Shown: positions 45,130 through 58,080 of the stretch, one piece after another | How the letters are laid out: each line of letters starts with the position of its first letter | Numbering within the stretch: position 1 is the stretch's first letter | DNA from: Blastomyces gilchristii SLH14081 | Taxonomy: Eukaryota; Ascomycota; Eurotiomycetes; Onygenales; Ajellomycetaceae | Assembly: GCF_000003855.2 (NCBI RefSeq) | Contig: NW_003101677.1 | Span: 996,392 to 1,060,391, forward strand | Length of the DNA stretch: 64,000 nucleotides | Direction of reading: 5' to 3' | Program-made: the position numbers and the translations under genes | Notes under the pieces: model-generated | Told to the model about the DNA's origin: nothing | Database searches by the model: none | The model's input: the letters and a program-made list of their open reading frames with translations, nothing else

Positions 45130-48100
45130 ATGGCGGGCATTGAAGGAGTGTCTGCCATTATCACCGTTGCTCAAGTCGGGTTTGCCTTAGCGAAAGTTTT
45201 AATCGAATACATCGAGGAAGTTAAGGACGCATCGAGCCGTATTAGGCGCGTTGGGAATGAAATAAGGACAACTAGCGAACGGCTACTTGATATCGGGAAA
45301 CTTGTCGAGACGAACCCTATAACAAACGCACTCAGCTCAGAGGGTATCCAGAGTGCGGTCCGGGCTTCTGATGAATGCGCACAGGTACTTAGGGAGTTGC
45401 GCACGATTTTAGCCAAAGGAGGATATACGCCTTCGCACACTCTGGTGCAGAAAGAGGAAATCGATATATCTTATTTTACGAAATTTAAATGGCCGTTTAT
45501 CAAGTTTAGACTTGAGGTTCCAAGGGCAGAGCTACAGAGAATAAAATCAGAGCTAACTCTACTTTTTACTTCAGTGATGGCTATTTCAGCGTAAGCATTC
45601 GCCTTCACTTAATTCACAATTTTGCATAGAGAGATAGACGCCTGCTAACCTTGTACAGATCTACCGAGGCCGACAAGATGTTTTATTGTGCAGAAATCGT
45701 AAACGTGGAGAAAACGCGCAAGTGGGCAGCGATGAAGGCCAGCAAAGCCAGACAAAGGGCAATTAAAGCCGACCGCAAAGGCGACCGAGAGTCTCCATAT
45801 CGTGGTGCAGAGGATGTTGTAGATGAGCGGATACTAACCGAATTTATGGATTTCAAGGAGGAGCAAGCAATTGCGTGGGAAAGAAAAAGACAAGAAGAGC
45901 AACTCGCTCTGCTCCGTGTGCGGGAAGACGCAAAGAGGGAAGCTGAGGAGAAAGAGCGCAAAGCAATTGAAACTCTAGGTGTTGCAAAACACACAAGGAA
46001 GCCCTTAAACAACAGATAGCGGAACGAGAATCTCGGAATTCAGCCACCAAAGAGGCTCTGCGCGTCGAACTAGAGCGGCTCAACTTCTCATCAACCCAAA
46101 TGAAATCAATTCTGGACAATATACATGTTGACGTCAACGACGATACCCAGTCTGTGATCGCCTTGCGTACACTGGGGCATGATTTAACGACTATTGATCA
46201 TTCATCAGACCGGAACCCTACTAGCAATAGCAAGCTTGGGAGCAATAAGTCAAACCGAAAACCTCGCTGGTAAGATCTCAACTATTCATTTTATACGTTA
46301 ATTTACATACTTTATTTATATACTAACCCTTTTTTCTATTCCTACTTTTTGAACTTATTATTCTAATTAATTACCCTTTTTAGGATGTTGTGGAAACGTA
46401 GCAAACGCGTTCCATATGCTAGTGGTTCACCACCCTCTGCTCTAATTTCAGGTGCTTGGGACGACTCCGTCTTGTTCGAATCGTGGGTTTTTGAATCAAG
46501 CTCCGGTTTGTGGTGCGAGTTCAAAGAAAATCCCTCGGAAAATTGGAGCAAACAGGACTCCCAACAGTTTTGGAACCAGTATTCACGGCTCCCTGCCAAC
46601 CACCGTACTACATTCCAGAATTTTTATCACGAAAAGAACAAACCTCTGACGGACCAGGAGAAATGGACGGTCTTGCACTTAGAGCCAATCAAAAGGGTCA
46701 TCAGAACAGGCATATTTGCCCGAAATGAAGAAGATGTTGGACTGCGAGTCCTTGCGACGCGGAAAAATATGGGACAGTCGAGTTCTGACGGACTAGTGCA
46801 AGTGCCAGGTCGAGATGAAGATGAAGAAGTTTCAGTGCCGCCAATAGACGAACCTGACAAAGAACTTCTACCTGTCCCACCTTATCGAAGTGCTGAAAGT
46901 CGAGCCAAGGACCACTTGCCCGAGAACCGGAAACATGGTTCGGAGAGCTCTGATATTCCTCCAGCCAGAGACAGTCATTTACCTCAAAGAGGGCATCGCA
47001 GTTCAAAATCACGACATAGGATCGTGTTTCAGGATAACCTAAGCGATAGCGACGACTCTTTTCTTTATGGCAATAGACGAAGGATAGAACGGCAAAGGAA
47101 CGATGAAATGAGACCTCGCGACAGGTTTACTGACCACGCTGAGCTATATAGAAGATCGTCTGAGATCCATCCGAGATCGAGGACAGAGGATATGTTTGAA
47201 CAACAACCTCGATTAAGGACGAGCTCCCGCAAGCCTCCTACGGGAAAGAGCATAGGTGAACGCTTCTACGAGAGGGAACCACCAGCTTTTCCACATGAGT
47301 CAGAGTGGCGACGGATCAGGAACACTGGTCGCTTTGCGGACGACAAGAATGCGCACAATGACGACGCATGGGAGAGTGGCCGTAGCTATGTTCGTTCCCG
47401 AAGGCGGGATTCAACACCATCCCGGCGACAAGTGCGGCTCCTGGACAACGATGCTCATGAACGAATCTTAAAGAAGAACCTGGAGAAGCAGAAGCAAAGG
47501 CAGGAGGCAAAAGCCTCAGACGAAACTTCCCTCGTTTTGTCGACATTGAACCGGTTGACAACATATCAGGGCAACGAGCTTCCCCCCCGGCAGCCACCTA
47601 TCGTCCCAACAAACCCCAGCAAAGCAAAGGTAGATTTTGCTCGTGCTCCTGCTCCTGCTCCTGACCCCGCTCCTGTCGACTCTGATGATGAATACCCACC
47701 GCCCTCACATGGGTACACTCCAGCCCCACCCGATCGTTCCTGGGCCACGAGCAATAATACACAAACGGGATCTGATAAGCCAATCAGAGAGCGTGAGGAA
47801 AGCAGACAGCGGCCAACCCACCTCCACGACGGCCAAGATTACCGCTACGCTGCTCCAACTAACAATACTAATCTTCGTGGCCGACAACTGGTACAAACCC
47901 CCCCACCCGATCCCAAAATCATAGTATCTGATCCCTCGCCAATCTTGCTGCTACCATCTTCACCTGGAATTTATGAGTCTCCTGCTTCTATTAGCCGTGC
48001 AGCATCCGCCGAATACTCACACTCTGATGGCAGTAGCGGCGAGGAAAGCGCTCACTTATCCCATCGCACGCGCGAGGGTGAGTCCAGCGAAGACGATACA

Positions 48101-48169
48101 GATGGTACTGGGGGTAAAGTTAATAATGACTACGAGTCGGGAGATGATAGCGAACATGACATGAATTGA
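45130..48169 (+). pseudogene. Large protein with STAND-type N-terminal (Helo-like) domain, reading frame broken near 45.97-46.02 kb
   Basis: Exon 1 (45130-45590) opens MAGIEGVSAIITVAQVGFALAK, followed by YIEEVKDASSRIRRVGNEI. This is the N-terminal helical domain (Fungal_N / Helo-like) found at the front of fungal STAND and HET signalling proteins. Exon 2 starts at 45659 and is coiled-coil. Its frame meets TAG at 46017-46019, while the frame one base back continues the coiled coil (KEALKQQIAERES) to 46269. Exon 3 (46384-48169) adds 594 disordered residues, Ser/Arg/Pro-rich and acidic at the end. The break can be a one-base deletion or sequencing error. Alternatively a weak intron 45918-45997 (GTGCGG...CACAAG) restores phase and gives 925 residues, but it would remove coding-like sequence. 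No NACHT or NB-ARC is present. Confidence 0.72.
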
Positions 48170-48392
48170 ATTATTTAAACGGCCTCATTTTTGGTATATG
48201 TCTATTTGTATGGGCATCTGGCGTTTCGGGAACACGACAGTTGTCTCAGTGGACTACCTCAACGGTTATTCTGTAGTTATCTAATACATCAGTAAACTAT
48301 TTATCCGAATTGTTTGTCTCGTTTCCCAAAAGATCGACAATGCCCTAGAGCCAGTTCTGGCAGATCGACTAAAAATATAGCCATTCCCCCAT

Positions 48393-49343
48393 TTACTCCC
48401 CAGGCAATCTAACATCACTCCACCCTTGTTTTCCATTCACCCCATCCCGCCTCACCGACCTCCAGATATCAGGAACCAACCACCCAATCCTAGCCCTGTC
48501 ACCGAACCCACCAACCCAGAACGCCTCTTCCACAACCAACTTCGCCCAATAGCCACTATGCGCAGTGTCATCGTGGCCTGGTAACCACCACTCAGCGTCA
48601 GGGTGGGCAGCAAGGAAACACTTCTCAGCAGCTATGCGAGTGTTATCCGGCAGATTCTTCAGTGGAACAAGGGAGCCCAGGAGCGACAAACGGGGCAGCT
48701 CAGCCCTGGTTCGAAGAGCATCATGCCCAACACCACCGCCACCACCGCCACCAAAGACACCATTTTCCCCGGCAGCCTGAGCCTGCCGATGATGCCACCA
48801 GTCGATAGATAGAGAAATATTGGAGCCAGCCTTCGTATTGCGGAACGTGGTGCCGATATTCAACGCGAGGATCAGCGGGTTTCCGGGCCCGAGCAGATCG
48901 GTCAGTTCGCTCGATGGGTCGTTTGCGCAATCCGCAATGTAATCTGGGAGGCCGATGGGGACTCCTTCCAGCGACGTCTTGTGCACGGATGAGCTAGTTG
49001 GGTAGACGGTTGATAGGACACCGGTGGTTGAAAGGGCAAGGAGACGACGGGCGTGGAGGTGGGTCGTGTCCCAGCTCGGGAAGGTATATTCCGGCTTGTG
49101 GATGGGGTCATCATCGTCGTCGTCGTCGTCGTCGTCGAGGTCATCGAAGTCATCGAGGTCGGCTGGATGTGGGAAATTCGCTGTTGTTTCTTGAAAGTTT
49201 GGAAGCTCTGCTTTCTCGTTGGGGGTGATTGGGACTTGTGCTGCTCTGTCCATGGAGGTGAACCGCATGTATGGCGGAAGTGCTGCGACGAGGGAGGAGA
49301 AGAGGAGGAGCTCGGCGAGAGCGAAGATGCTCAACGACCACAT
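48393..49343 (-). CDS. Secreted CREG-like protein (pyridoxamine-phosphate-oxidase-like split barrel)
   Basis: This intronless gene has 316 residues. It starts with a signal peptide (MWSLSIFALAELLLFSSLVAALP). A D/E-rich tract with a 10-Asp run (residues about 70-79) follows. The flavin-binding split-barrel domain begins at ARRLLALSTTGVLSTV and includes GVPIGLPDYIADC, GNPLILALNIGTTFRN, a Gly-rich insert (about 9 Gly), LPRLSLLGSLVPL and CFLAAHPDAEWWLPGHDDTA. It ends WSDVRLPGE. This matches the CREG group (Pyrid_oxidase_2), which are lysosomal or secreted glycoproteins that often lack enzyme activity. The GHDD-H-S-G motif is typical. The start is clear from the signal sequence. Confidence 0.85.
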   Translation of the reverse strand: MWSLSIFALAELLLFSSLVAALPPYMRFTSMDRAAQVPITPNEKAELPNFQETTANFPHPADLDDFDDLDDDDDDDDDDPIHKPEYTFPSWDTTHLHARRLLALSTTGVLSTVYPTSSSVHKTSLEGVPIGLPDYIADCANDPSSELTDLLGPGNPLILALNIGTTFRNTKAGSNISLSIDWWHHRQAQAAGENGVFGGGGGGGVGHDALRTRAELPRLSLLGSLVPLKNLPDNTRIAAEKCFLAAHPDAEWWLPGHDDTAHSGYWAKLVVEEAFWVGGFGDRARIGWLVPDIWRSVRRDGVNGKQGWSDVRLPGE

Positions 49344-50798
49344 GGTTAGTTCGTAGATCGGTGTGTTTTTTTCGTATATTGATGGCGATGACTACTTTTT
49401 GCCCTTGAACAGCCAGAGCGTGCACCCTTGAAGACTTAATGCAAAGAGCGGGGAAGTCAGGCGGATCCAAACGCAGACTCTGAATGTTGAGTGACGGCTC
49501 CACTGTTCAAAGAAAAGCAGAGCTTCTCTAGCTATAATGTTTTACAAAGACCATGTGATCACAGCGATCTATCAACAATCAAAGAATCAAAACTTGACTT
49601 GCTTGCTTGGGTGGGAACTGGGAAGTTGCGGGGGTGGAACGGGGGGATGAGTCGATAAGATTGATCAGATAAGATATGGTCGGCTATTGCAGCCAATGAA
49701 TAAGCGTCGTGTAAAAATAAGGTTCGGATAACTGTTCTTCCCTGCCAAAAATAATAGGCTTGGCATCAGGCCATATGGTGGTTATATCCCTATCATCTTC
49801 TCAGCTCCTTACAGGGGCGCTACAAAGAACCAATCAGAAATACTCCATGCAATGTCAAAGAACAATAATCAATCAACAGTCATTTACCATGCGTCCATGT
49901 CACAAGCCCATTCAAACTAGTTATGCAAACAGCTCATCGTGCACATGAAACACTCATTATTTAGCAAAAAATTCATAGAGAGACAAAAAAACACAAAAAA
50001 AAAAAAAAAAAAAAAAAAAAAAACACAACACCTCGAAGTGACAGCACCCCCCGCGAATTCCGCAGCAAGCTAATACATTAATATAATAAAGCAGAGCAGA
50101 GCGGAGTTTGAAATGCCCAAAAACCGTAACCAACCAACCAGGCTGCCAGCCATGTGCCCTCCTCCTCCCTCCTCCGGTTAAAAATAGTCGTATATGGTAG
50201 GTTACTCCGCAGAGTATTAACTAACTAACTAACTAGTTAGCCAAACGAATAATCAATCCATTAACTAGTTATCTCCATTCCCTTCCAAACCCCCAATAAC
50301 ATGTCAGCTACATTACAATGCTTCATGATGAAGAGCAAAAGCAAAAGGAAAACAATACAGTAGTTACAGTACAGAGAGAAAAGTAGAACTTTAGGATTTT
50401 TTAGTTATGATAGAGAGGATGGGGGAAAGATTAGTTACTTCTGTTCTATCTATCTATCTATCTATTCATTCATTAACAACACTGACATGACAAATCATGT
50501 TTGACTATTTGACATATCAAATTTTTATTTTTATTACTATTATCGTTTCACTTCTGAATACTGGATAATCTTACTGGAGAAAAGGAAAAGAAAAAAAAAA
50601 ACCCACTGAGTCGGGATTTAAATAATTTGTATTGGATTTACAACTAAAAACTAAACAACCATCCCCTACTTGCTACAAAACTACAAACTACAAAAAAAAA
50701 AAACCCCACAATAACCACATCCATCATCCATCCCACCCCTCACTCCCTTCCCTCCTATCTTCCTTCCTCTTCTCCCCCTACCCCATAAAAAAAACCAC
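49344..50798. other. 1.45-kb intergenic with A-tract and TCTA microsatellite
   Basis: This is the CREG-like gene's promoter and the cyclin gene's 3' flank. It contains an A tract of about 29 nt (49995-50023), a GTTAACTAACTAACTAACTAG stretch (about 50215-50236) and a (TCTA)n (about 50449-50464). No gene is visible. Confidence 0.6.
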
Positions 50799-53454
50799 TC
50801 AATCCACAATCTCCCCACCCTCACCCCCCACAACTCCAACCCCAACCCCAGGACCACTCCCAACACCCCACAAAAACCTCGCCGCCTCCTTCGCACAGCA
50901 TGCACGCTTGATACCACCACCACCGCCGCCGCCGCCGCCGCCGCCACTACCACTACTACTACTCCCCGCATTACTATTACTACGGGGCAGCGGCAGCGCA
51001 AACCTCGCCGCACCACCGCCACTCATAAACGAAGAGATCGCCGATGGCGGCTGTGATATATGTCGTTGTTGTTGTTGTTGTTGTGGCTGGTGATGATGTA
51101 GGTGTGATTGATGAGAGGAGACCAGAAACGAGTCAGCAACCTGCGTATCGGGGGCGACAACGGCGTTGCCATCATCCTCGTCGCTTCGGAGGGCGTGGAG
51201 GGAGGAGGAAGTAGTGGAAGATGATGTAGAGGTGGAAGGAGAAGAGAAGGAGAAGAGTCCTTCGCGCACGTTTGTGTGCAGGGCGAAGTCGTTGGAGGTG
51301 GTGCGGGTGCGTTTGCGTGAGGTGCGGGCGGAAATGTCAGACAGTGGTGTAGAGAAGTCGGCGGTCGAAACTGTGGTGGTGCGAGAGGGGATTGGGTGTG
51401 AAGGGGCAAAGTAGGAAGAGCGGGGGAGGGCGCCGGAAAGCTCACAGAGGCCCTGAGCAGCTTCGTGGGCTAGATCGATGGAAGACGCGTCCAGGGCGAA
51501 GCTGGGGACGTGCTGGTGGTCTCCCATGTTGCTTGACTCCGTAGAAATGGGTGTGGAGAACGACTCTGGCGACGCGTAGAACTCTGACCAGCTCCCTTCG
51601 TCGATCGTCGGCACGCTCGTTGCCGCCGTGAACGACGGGTTCTTCTTCCGGCTTTCGTTCGCTGCGGGAGCAGCAAGGGAATAAGTTTGCAGGTTCGCGC
51701 ATCGACGAGTCGCCCGCGTAGCCAACCTTGGCTGCGCAGGCGCACAGGTCCCTGATGCGACGGACGAAATGGAAGACGATCGTGATGAGCGGGATGAGCG
51801 GGACGATAATGATGATATCAGGGAGGGCACGTCGGAGATCATGGACTCCGGAGATGAAGTTGACGAGGCAGATCGGGCTAGAGAGGAACGGCGGCCTATG
51901 CTGGGATAGGTTTCGGCAGGGGCGGTCTTACTATAAGTACATATGGGGCGGGCCTCAAAGGTTGTCCGCTGGGCGCAGATGCTGCGCGCTTGGGATATGG
52001 CGGCACAGATGGAGGGTTTCCGAGAGAGGAATCCACCAACGCTCGCTGCAGGAGTGTTGACAGAGCCTGTCTGCGGGGTCATCTGTGGAGTGGGGAGAGA
52101 GGCAAATTTCGGGAGAGAAGGGAGCTGGGCATACGGGTTTGGCTCAAGAGTTGGGTAGACAATTCTCAGTCCCGTGGGTGTCTGGTCATTAGTCGGTTGT
52201 GGTTGTGGTGGTGATACACTGGACAATCTGTCCGGGATTGGCGTAGGACTAGGCGACGGGGTGATGCTAGTGCCAGTCATGACATGATCAACAACACCGC
52301 GATACCGGTCGGCTTCCAGATCGACTGTGTCAAGTTCTGGAGTGAGGACGGGGATAACGGCCCGCCAAGTGAGGCCTTCGCCGTTTGGAGAACCACCCGC
52401 GCTAGGAGTGTACTTCAGAACAATGTCCGTCCAACGCTGGAAGACGGCCTCCGAGATGTGGAGTTTCCAGCCCACCGCCTCGAGGAACGCCAGCTCATTT
52501 TGGTTGATCTCTAGTGTATTCAAGCCTGAAATCTTGCTCCACGCTCGAGCGGAGTAGTTTCGATCCTGAAGATACTTGGAAGCCAAAATAAGTGCAGAGA
52601 GGAACATCCGCCTGCCGCATTGCATAGCACGCGTGCAGGGGTGATTTCTCGGCTGCTCCATGGTAAAATCATGTTTAGGCACATGAGGTTTAATCATGAT
52701 AAGATAGTACAGCGCAACTTGCAAAGTCGAATAGCTGGTCCTTGACCGTCGAAGCGTTTCCTGGATGAAAGTGCGCAGGGGCAAGACCCCCCTTGAACCC
52801 AAGGGAGAATCATTGCGGAGCGCTACTACTGACAACGGCCAGATGGTTTCGACAATTTGAGAGGCAGAGTCTTCCAGGGCACGCCAAGAAAAAGGATCAG
52901 GAAGAAAGATCAGAAACGGAAACAAAGAACATGGCAGAAACAGACAACAACGGGATTGTAGTATCAAACTTACCGACGAGATTGTCGACAAAATTGACTT
53001 TCCGATCACACTGGCGGACCAGCGTCGGTGGGGGCCTCGAACAGGCAGACGATGATGATGAAGTGTTACTGTAGGTACGTCGGGGATTCTGCCGCAATTC
53101 AGGTGCAACTGCAGCGTCAGCGACTTTAGGGCCACAACCTCTTCCAGAACGGAAACAGTGGAAACTCGATTCACTTGATGAGCTCAACGTTCTACCTCCT
53201 CCTCCTGCCTGTTGCTGTTGTTGTGATGATGATGAGTCACCGCTTCCCAGGACCTCATTTTCCCAAATCACGTCGACAGAACTAGCCGACGAGGAGAGGG
53301 AGTATTGGGCAGAGTCGAGGGAGAAGACTGAAGACGAGGAAGAAGATGCAGACGAAGCGATCGACGAAGCGTACGGGTGTGGTGGAGGTCGCGGGACATT
53401 CTTTTGCAGACTTGGGTTCGCAAGATTGAAACCCAAGACGTCCATTCCAGGCAT
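50799..53454 (-). CDS. Pho85-type (PCL) cyclin with long disordered C-terminus
   Basis: This is a regulatory subunit of the Pho85/PhoA-type CDK. Exons are 52974-53454 and 50799-52870 (103-nt intron), giving 850 residues. The cyclin box begins across the junction (RKVNFVDNLV-DSASQIVETIWP). It includes LRTFIQETLRRSRTSYSTLQ, then RAMQCGRRMFLSALILASKY, LQDRNYSARAWSKISGLNTLEINQ and ELAFLEAVGWKLHISEAVFQRW, the usual Pcl motifs. About 550 residues after it are low-complexity (Ser/Thr/Pro, a Q tract, and a Gly run near the end encoded by (CCG)n at about 50926-50945). Of the yeast cyclins it most resembles Pcl5/Pcl1,2 by the cyclin-box wording. It is much longer than yeast Pcl proteins because of the tail. 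Confidence 0.88.
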
Positions 53455-54773
53455 ATTTTCGAAAGAGTATATTTAAAGCGGTCGCAAAAAATGCATGCGC
53501 TTATAAAGAAGAAGGAAAATAGTAGACTGGTACTATGATTTTTCCTTTTTTTTTTTTCCCCGAACAAGCAGCAGCAGAGGTCGAAACCTTATTTTAAATA
53601 ATCGTTCGAAAATGTGTCGACAACGTAACGGACGATTTTGGTAAAAAGCCGGGGGAGTTTTTTTGGGGGGGAAATAAACCGGGTAGTAAAAAGCCGTGTA
53701 AGATATGCGGTAGGATAATCCCGTCTTTGGTATTTTTCGAGAGGAGACGGGGAGCCCTCTCTACGCTATAGTAGAACGCAGGGTGAAAGCAAAGTTGTTT
53801 CCGAAGGTTGGTGGAAGGGGGGCCGAAAGGTAAGGAGTCGTTGGAAGATTTAGTGAGCCAGTATCAGGGGCGAAGGATGAAGTAAAGGAATGTTGGTTGA
53901 TGTATGATGTAAAGGGTGTCGCAGGACAGAGGAGAGAGGATGTTGTATTATCGGTATTGGGGAGCGATTCCGATCACCAGCAGTAGATGATTCCAAAGGA
54001 GGATGTAGGTATGCAGGTATGTATAGAAGTAGGTGTATGGAGGTGTGCAAGGGAGGTGGAGCGCGGTGAGGTCAGGTAGGGGGCGAGGTTATATGAGGAC
54101 AGCAAGACGGTGTATATAACTGGATGCGAAGACGGCGATGAGATGCAGGTACGGTACCAAGCAGTGGAGAGCGCAGGCTGATCTGTACGTCGAGGCGGGT
54201 GGCGTGCACTCGGCTCTTAATACAAGGGCAACGTGACTCTTCAGCAGGGGCGGAGGGACCCGATCGACTCAGATGCGACCAGTCATAGCCATCTTAGTTG
54301 TAGTAGTTGTAGTAGTGGTAGTAGTGGTAGCGGGTAGATACGCGACTTTGGAATCTGCTGAGCTGGCGATCGGATCGAAAGAATATGACAGAGCAGGGTA
54401 CATCGTCACTCTGTTGCCAACACAATAACACACGCGAGAAGAAGGGAAAGAAAATAAAATAAAAAAACGAGGCTGGTGGTTTGGCTTGAGCAGGCAACAC
54501 CAGCTAAGGCTTGCGCTTATCCAGGCGGCTGTCTCTTTTCGGGAGTACCAGGATCCAGCTTGGTTGTATGGTATGATGCCTACCCGGCTAAGTAGAGGAT
54601 TCTGCTGGGTTCCCAAGAAGAAGAGTCAAGAGAAAGAGAACGCGCTCGATCTCTCAGACTGCTTCTCCGAGCCTGGTGGCCAGGAAGGGTATAAGGTGGT
54701 AGTGTGAGATTTGGTGTTGGGAACTCCGGATACGAAGAGGCGAGGCGAGAGGAGACGGGGGCCGAGGAGAGGA

Positions 54774-54908
54774 GGGAGGAGAGGAGAGGAGAGGAGAGGA
54801 CGTTGGACCGGAGGGATTACTGCGGGAGGAGAAGATCCATTCAGTTAGACATTCGGGAGTATTCCTTATATTGGAGAGAGAGAGGGAGGGAGAGAGAGAG
54901 AGAGAGAT

Positions 54909-54955
<47 letters not shown>

Positions 54956-54965
54956 GGGAAGGGCG
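54774..54965. repeat. GGAGA/GA-CA microsatellite block
   Basis: GGAGAGGAGAGGAGA (about 54776-54798) is followed by (GA)n, a (CA)n of about eight units (about 54910-54925) and again (GA)n. This is about 700 bp upstream of the mid-region motifs and 1.3 kb upstream of the cyclin start. Confidence 0.9.
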
Positions 54966-55124
54966 AGGAGTGGAGAGGAGTGGAAGAGGCGATGAGTAAG
55001 AAGGGGGGGAGGAGGGAGGGGAGGAAGCCAAGCGGAGAATGGGAGGAAGAATGATGACTGGGAACTGGCTCACTTGCTTGAAGGCGGTTGGGCGGTTGGT
55101 TGTCCACAACTCTGGAATATTTAG

Positions 55125-55133
55125 TACGGAGTA
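55125..55133 (-). promoter_or_regulatory. TACGGAGTA motif (recurrent palindromic word), representative copy
   Basis: This is one of several intergenic occurrences: 28327-28342 (two overlapping), 31266-31281 (palindromic pair), 55125-55133, 56139-56147 with 56162-56170 (inverted pair), 57589-57597 and 59811-59819. Its function is unknown. Recurrence in non-coding DNA suggests a binding site or a short mobile or recombinational sequence. Confidence 0.4.
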
Positions 55134-56467
55134 TACTAACAAGTATGGAATTATTAATAATATTAATATTATTCTGAGACTATTATGACTGAATTCCCGA
55201 CCCTACGGAGCCCGGCAAGTGGCGATGTGGCGAGAGCGCTTGGCTGGGTTGGATGGGATGGGAAATAAAAGTAATAACACTTAAAAGTAATAACACTTGA
55301 CAGTCTAGCAGCAGGTAACTTAGTGGGGAACGCGCCGCCTCAACTCTCACACTGAGCTGGAATAAACTCGGGGAAACTCAAACAAGGTAAAAAAAGTATA
55401 TATATATATATATAATAAAATAATAAAATCAGGTTACGTATAATAGGGAATAAAAATAAAAAAAAGAAAAAGGAATCTTCAAATATACTAGGAAGAGATT
55501 TAGAGATGGCTGGCAGAGGTTCGTGGAGGAGGAGGAGGAGGGAGGAGGAGTTGAAGGCGGGCTCAACTTGTTAGTGAGCTCAATACAATATTAAATACTA
55601 CCTATACTGGTGGTGATAATGACGATTACAATAATAAATAATACTGCAAAAAAAAGAAGGCTGTCTGTCCTATTTTCTAACCCTCAACAAGGCTAGCATA
55701 ACCACGATATTGATAACTAATAATAAATAACAAGAAAACAATAATATAGTTATCTAGTTATCTATCATCAGAGAGAATAAATTAAAAAAAAAAAAAACAA
55801 AAAACAAAAAAAAAAAGAGAGAAAAAGAGAAAAAGAAAAGGGTGTGTGAGTAGGTTCCAGGCATGAATATGAATGCGGGATATTCTTTTTCTTTTTCATT
55901 TTCTCTTTTTTTCCCTTTTCTTTCTTTTCCTCAAATTCTTGTTCTTGATGTTGCTATTAGCCTTTTTTGTTATGACAGACAGGGTGGAAGCACATCATTA
56001 TTGGCAAATAATAGCCCAAAAGCTAAAGTCTGTACCCGACAAGATGGGGGGGGGGGAAGGGAATATGTCACTTCACTTGGCCGCCTTTGGGGACGAACCA
56101 GGCAAAACAGCGCACAAGAACAGCAATAATAGCAGCTGTACGGAGTATAGGCAGCTGTATATACTCCGTATATAGGCAGCAAAGGGGAAAGGGTGTGGAA
56201 GCGGCACATGGATGTGTTTTGTCATCCTCGGATGGCTGGGGCCAGGGGGCTGGCACGGAGGCAGGCTGGCAACTTGCTACTTGCTCTCTCTGCCTATTTC
56301 TGTCCTGCTTTTGCTCTTACTTACCTGAAAGGAACAAGAAGAAAGGATAGTTTATCTCTGAATAAAGAATTTCAAATACGGCCGATCCGCAGGCATGGGA
56401 GGGAGGAAGGCTGCTGCTATTGCTGTTGGTCGAACAATAGCAACAATCATTGAAAGAGGAAGCGGAT

Positions 56468-56493
56468 AAGAAGAAGAAGAAGAAGAAGAAGAA

Positions 56494-56538
<45 letters not shown>

Positions 56539-56548
56539 GATGAAGAAG
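56468..56548. repeat. (GAA)n-(GAT)n trinucleotide tract
   Basis: About eight GAA units change abruptly to about fourteen GAT units. The complement reads as polyserine/histidine-type frames, which I regard as repeat shadows. Confidence 0.92.
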
Positions 56549-58047
56549 TAGAAGGAAAGAGAGATGAGAGAATATGTGTATTGAAAGACAATAAGTTGTT
56601 GACTCAAAAGGAAAAAGAAGAAGAGGATGGGCGCATAAAACAGAGGTTGTACAGTACAGGGGAATTGAACACAAAAAGAAGATTGAGAAGAGAGTGTTTG
56701 TTTGTGAAAGGGCTGAGATGGGTTCTTTTCAAGAGACAGGTCAGATATGTATATAGGATTTAGATGGGGGGGTGATGAATGAGGTTTTTTGAGGGAGTCA
56801 CTCTCGTATCATCGGAAGAGTAAATAAAAATAAAAAAGCCCAAGGGAGGGGAGAGATTTGGTGTGAGTTTGTGAAAAAGAAAAATGGCAGCCTGAGGCGA
56901 ACACGAGTCATGGAAAAAAAAAAATCTTCTTTTTTTTTTTTAGGGGAGAAATAAGGAAAAAGAAAGTTGAGATGCAGAGGCAGGTTCTCTATAATCTGCG
57001 TACGTGCGGGTAGAAGGTGGATGATAATGTAGTTCATATTGGTGTTTTTGTCCTCATTGGATGAAAAAGAGAAAGGAGGAGGAGACGCAGAAGAAAAAAA
57101 GAGGAGCACGAAAGGGGACAAAAAGAAACCAAATTGATGATAACCCATTATTATTAGCAGCAGCAGGGCTTGGAATTTATGGTGTTGGGAATGGAATAAT
57201 AATAATCGGGGAAGCGACAGCTAGCGACGACGACGATGATACTGACAACCGCCAGCGAATGAGTTTCTGAATACGATACGGGATTTCTTCTTCTTGACTT
57301 CAGATCTCTAACTTACACTAAGGTTGTTCTGTATTCTGTGTAGGGAAATAAATTAACTAGTTACTATCTATTCTCTTGTCCTACCGACTTTTATTCTCAT
57401 TTACTCATTATTTACAGTTCATATAACCCCACCCCAGGCTTCTGGAAGAATTACACAGGTGTCAAAAATATCTGGGAAATATCCTGGTGATAAAATAAAA
57501 TAAAATAAGCTGAAACATGAGCCAGGAAGAAGGTAGGTAGAGTCATTGTTGTCAGATACACTGACACTATCAATCTGTCTACAACTACTACTCCGTACTG
57601 CCTTGGAGATGAGTGTAATTAAATAAAAGGTTCAAAAAAAGGATGAGACTGGGCTACATCCCTCTTTATTTTATAACATGTAACTTAACTACCCCTTCAC
57701 TTTCTAAGAATAACTTCCCCCTCCCTTGACTTGCCATTATTTGCCAACTTCATTTCCCCCCCCCCCACCATCCATCGCAATGCATGCCGCTGCCACAAAC
57801 CAACCTCTCCTGAAGTGGTGAAGTGCGCACTGCTGTTCCTAGTTAGTCATAAGTCATCACCTCCCAATAACCAATAACCTCTCCACCTCAACTATCCATG
57901 GATCCAAGCCCTTCCAAGGCCAAGGCCAGGGTCAAACTCTGTGATTTGCAGGCAAGAAGGAGCCTGTGCTCTCGTCCGCGATTGGCGCGCTAGGCTTGGA
58001 ACTGAGTCATTGGTTACTTTTATACTTGGCTACCCTGGGGTTAATTT

Positions 58048-58080
58048 GGTTTTTTTTTTTTTTTTTTTCTGTTTCTTTTT
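58048..58080. repeat. Poly(T) tract, followed by TTCTTCT microsatellite
   Basis: A long T run at about 58049-58070 and, 150 bp further on, (TTCTTTC)n at about 58215-58262 mark pyrimidine-rich DNA on the + strand. Confidence 0.85.

Noticed and set aside
54654..55142. 162-codon minus-strand frame upstream of the cyclin
   Set aside because: It reads through (GA)n and (CA)n microsatellites and has no family features.
56317..56607. Frames of poly-Ser, poly-Ile/Phe and poly-His
   Set aside because: These are shadows of the GAA/GAT trinucleotide tract in three frames.
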